Assembly (NCBI GenBank): GCA_022793145.1
Contig: JAAWCI010000049.1
Span: 1-13,234 of the forward strand
Origin: Bacilli bacterium
Lineage (GTDB): Bacteria; Bacillota_I; Bacilli_A; RF39; UBA660
Length of the DNA: 13,234 nucleotides
Direction of reading: 5' to 3'
Notes under the pieces: model-generated
What the model was told of the DNA's origin: nothing
Seen by the model: the letters and a program-made list of their open reading frames with translations, nothing else
The model's database searches: none
Shown: positions 11,798 through 13,234 of the stretch, one piece after another
Layout of the letters: each line of letters opens with the position of its first letter
Numbering within the stretch: the stretch's first letter is position 1
Made by a program: the position numbers and the translations under genes

Positions 11798-12178
11798 ATG
11801 ATAGTAGCAGATTTATTTGAACAAACCATTTTTCCAAATTTAAAGGAGTATGTAGAATCTAATTCAAATGCCCTAGTGTCAAAAAAGAAAATAGATAGCT
11901 ATCCATTAGTGGTAGTAAAACTGCTTCCAATTAAAAATCAATATAGCAGTTTGAATTATGAAGAAGAAATTTACATATTTGGGATTGATATTAAAATATT
12001 TTCAAATGAAGATATTACTGTAATTACCAATAAAGTAATTGATTATTTTAGAACGAACTTTCGATTAACTTTAAGATTGGAATTAGATGTGAGCGAAAGT
12101 ATTTATCAAAATAATATTAGAGTAACTGGAAAAATGAAAGATCATATTGTCTACCCATTTGAAGACTACAAAGAATAA
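11798..12178 (+). CDS. Putative phage tail terminator / tail completion protein
   Basis: This 126-residue protein starts at ATG 11798 with AGGAAGG eight bases upstream; a GTG three codons earlier overlaps the ribosome site. Its mixed alpha/beta pattern is typical of small siphophage neck and tail-terminator proteins: an N-terminal helix (ADLFEQTIFPNLKEYV), a strand pair around PLVVVKLLP, a long helix NKVIDYFRTNF and late strands. These cap the tail tube and sit directly before the major tail protein gene. Its place just upstream of the tail tube gene is the main support; the sequence alone is not diagnostic. No convincing promoter is visible, only a weak TATAAC at 11773. Confidence 0.5.
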   Translation: MIVADLFEQTIFPNLKEYVESNSNALVSKKKIDSYPLVVVKLLPIKNQYSSLNYEEEIYIFGIDIKIFSNEDITVITNKVIDYFRTNFRLTLRLELDVSESIYQNNIRVTGKMKDHIVYPFEDYKE

Positions 12179-12217
12179 AAGCACTCTAAAAAGGGATTAG
12201 AAGAAAGGATGATTAAA

Positions 12218-12649
12218 ATGTTAGATTTAGGAATTGAATTATTTGTTAAGGAAACAACAGAAGAGAAGTTTCCAAAATTACCATTAGTAGCAGTGAAAGG
12301 GGCTCCAGCAAGTGGACAAGCAGCAGGAACAGTTGAAACAACAACTTCAAGTGATCCTGTAAAAGTATATATTGCAGATAGACCAGATACAGGTGCTATG
12401 GATTTTGTTTACAATTATTCAGCAGAAAATTTTGCTGCAGTAAAAGAGATTTGTGATAATGTTGCAAAAGATATTATGATTAAATATCCAGATGGAACAG
12501 GTGCTATGTATAGAGGTACTTGCCAAACTTGGAGAAATGAAGTATCAGTAGGTGGTATTATTGAATGTACTTTGCATACTGTACCAAGTGCACAGGTAGT
12601 TGATAAAACTGCAACAGAAGTAACCGCTTTAATGGCAGTAGAAGCATAG
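12218..12649 (+). CDS. Major tail protein (tail tube)
   Basis: This 143-residue protein starts at ATG 12218, with AGAAAGG nine bases before; an in-frame ATG at 12209 abuts the ribosome site. The sequence is Ala/Thr/Val/Gly-rich and beta-prone, with segments such as VKVYIADRPDTGAMDFVYNY and SVGGIIECTLHTVPS, typical of tube proteins whose beta-sandwich polymerises into hexameric rings. The base composition is slightly richer in GC than in neighbours, as usual for highly expressed structural genes. It lies between the putative tail terminator and the tail assembly chaperone, the standard siphophage order. In Listeria monocins, which are phage-tail bacteriocins, the equivalent position is held by LmaA. 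Confidence 0.7.
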   Translation: MLDLGIELFVKETTEEKFPKLPLVAVKGAPASGQAAGTVETTTSSDPVKVYIADRPDTGAMDFVYNYSAENFAAVKEICDNVAKDIMIKYPDGTGAMYRGTCQTWRNEVSVGGIIECTLHTVPSAQVVDKTATEVTALMAVEA

Positions 12650-12663
12650 AAAGAAGGGCTTTT

Positions 12664-12996
12664 ATGAGAAAGATTACAATAAATGTAAGTGATAAAGATT
12701 ATGAGCTATTATTAAATCGTAATGGGATTAAATGGTTAGAGGCAAAAGGATATGTATATGAAAATTCTAATAAAACGCCAATTACAAATTATGATTTATT
12801 ATGGACAGTTGGTTTTTTAGCAAATTATCCTAATTTTACAGAAGAAGAAATTTTGAAGTTACAAGATACTTATCGAAAAGAAAAAGGAAATCCAGCAGAA
12901 GTTACTTCGTTTATGGTAAATGAATATCTCGCTTTTATAAATGCCCTAGTCGATACGAAATCAATCAAGAAAAAAGCGACGATAACAGAAATGTAG
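12664..12996 (+). CDS. Tail assembly chaperone (G-type)
   Basis: This 110-residue protein starts at ATG 12664 with AAGAAGGG nearby, 15 bases after the major tail protein stop. The features fit G-type chaperones of siphophages: a short N-terminal strand segment, an all-helical rest, moderate acidity and the slot right after the tail tube gene. The decisive point is the end: a run AAG AAA AAA GCG at 12967-12978 is followed by a frame that is open only in -1 relative to this gene. This matches the G/GT arrangement in which a fraction of ribosomes shifts and makes a longer chaperone that guides the tape-measure protein. Confidence 0.7.
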   Translation: MRKITINVSDKDYELLLNRNGIKWLEAKGYVYENSNKTPITNYDLLWTVGFLANYPNFTEEEILKLQDTYRKEKGNPAEVTSFMVNEYLAFINALVDTKSIKKKATITEM

Positions 12997-13234
12997 GAAA
13001 ACAGTATAAGAACTTGACAGATTGGTTTTATGATTTGCTTCCTATGGCAATTACATATGGTATGTCTGTAAAAGAGTTCTGGGAAGAAGACCCCGATCTT
13101 TTCTGGGCATACCGTTTTTCTTATATTGAAAGAATTAAGTTTGAAAATGAGGATAAAAATGGGACGGCTTGGCTACAAGGGGCTTATATATATGAGGCAG
13201 TATCGATTGCACTTGCTAATGCTTTTAGTAAACA
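12975..13234 (+). CDS. -1 frame T extension of the tail chaperone, partial
   Basis: After the A-rich run the -1 frame is open from 12924 to the end of the window. From the slip point it reads about 86 residues, including YKNLTDWFYDLLPMAITYGM, EFWEEDPDLFWAYRFSYIER and TAWLQGAYIYEAVSIALANA. The W-L-x-G-x-Y-x-x-E-A segment is typical of the C-terminal half of tail chaperones. There is no ATG with a ribosome site near the beginning: a TTG at 13014 has only a distant AGGAAAA. Expression by frameshifting from the upstream gene is therefore most likely. The 3' end lies outside the window; the tape-measure gene would be expected next. Confidence 0.6.

Overview
The window is very A+T-rich (roughly 70% by eye). 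Its tRNA genes encode CCA, TAA is the usual stop with TGA and TAG also used as stops, and genes start with AGGAGG-type ribosome sites. This fits a low-GC Bacillota chromosome using the standard bacterial code (a Bacilli, Erysipelotrichia or Clostridia relative). I cannot name the genus.

Region 1 (1-2000) is host backbone: the 3' part of tRNA-Ile, a complete tRNA-Glu, a terminator, then a 582-residue ABC exporter half-transporter. Region 2 (2000-4190) is decaying DNA around a tRNA-Ser(GCU). It holds an unrecognised gene split by one in-frame TAA, a second small gene split the same way, a frameshifted small gene, two intact-looking small reading frames, a 20-bp tandem repeat just beyond the tRNA-Ser terminator, and a nine-codon remnant that looks like the start of a MobA/MobL-type relaxase. 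I read this as the wreck of a mobilizable element. Region 3 (4187-5017) has one intact 92-residue unknown gene with its own promoter and terminator, then about 470 bases without genes. That gap carries a compact palindromic hairpin and seven copies of ACCAAA/TTTGGT in both orientations.

Region 4 (5018-9280) is the most interesting metabolic block. A leftward gene for an acidic Pro/Glu-rich protein with a Cys-bearing tail is divergent from a LysR-type regulator. Beyond the regulator's terminator, two tightly coupled genes encode a radical SAM enzyme (CPNGCEYC) and a 477-residue protein joining a MazG-like all-alpha pyrophosphohydrolase region to a Nudix domain and a basic C-terminal part. Pairing a radical SAM enzyme with two kinds of nucleotide-cleaving domain suggests making, sensing or clearing a modified nucleotide; the substrate is unknown.

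Region 5 (9457-13234) is phage-derived. It has an ArpU-like late regulator, a membrane-anchored zinc-ribbon protein, two tandem paralogous 70-residue proteins, a stand-alone LexA-type DNA-binding domain, and then a tail module: putative tail terminator, major tail protein, tail assembly chaperone and its -1 frame extension running off the window. No integrase, terminase, portal or capsid gene is seen before the tail genes. This favours a headless, tailocin-like (F-type, monocin-like) locus or a strongly reduced prophage. A 26-bp perfect palindrome lies between the LexA-like gene and the tail operon, and terminators sit immediately before ribosome sites at two places in this region, hinting at operator or antitermination control.
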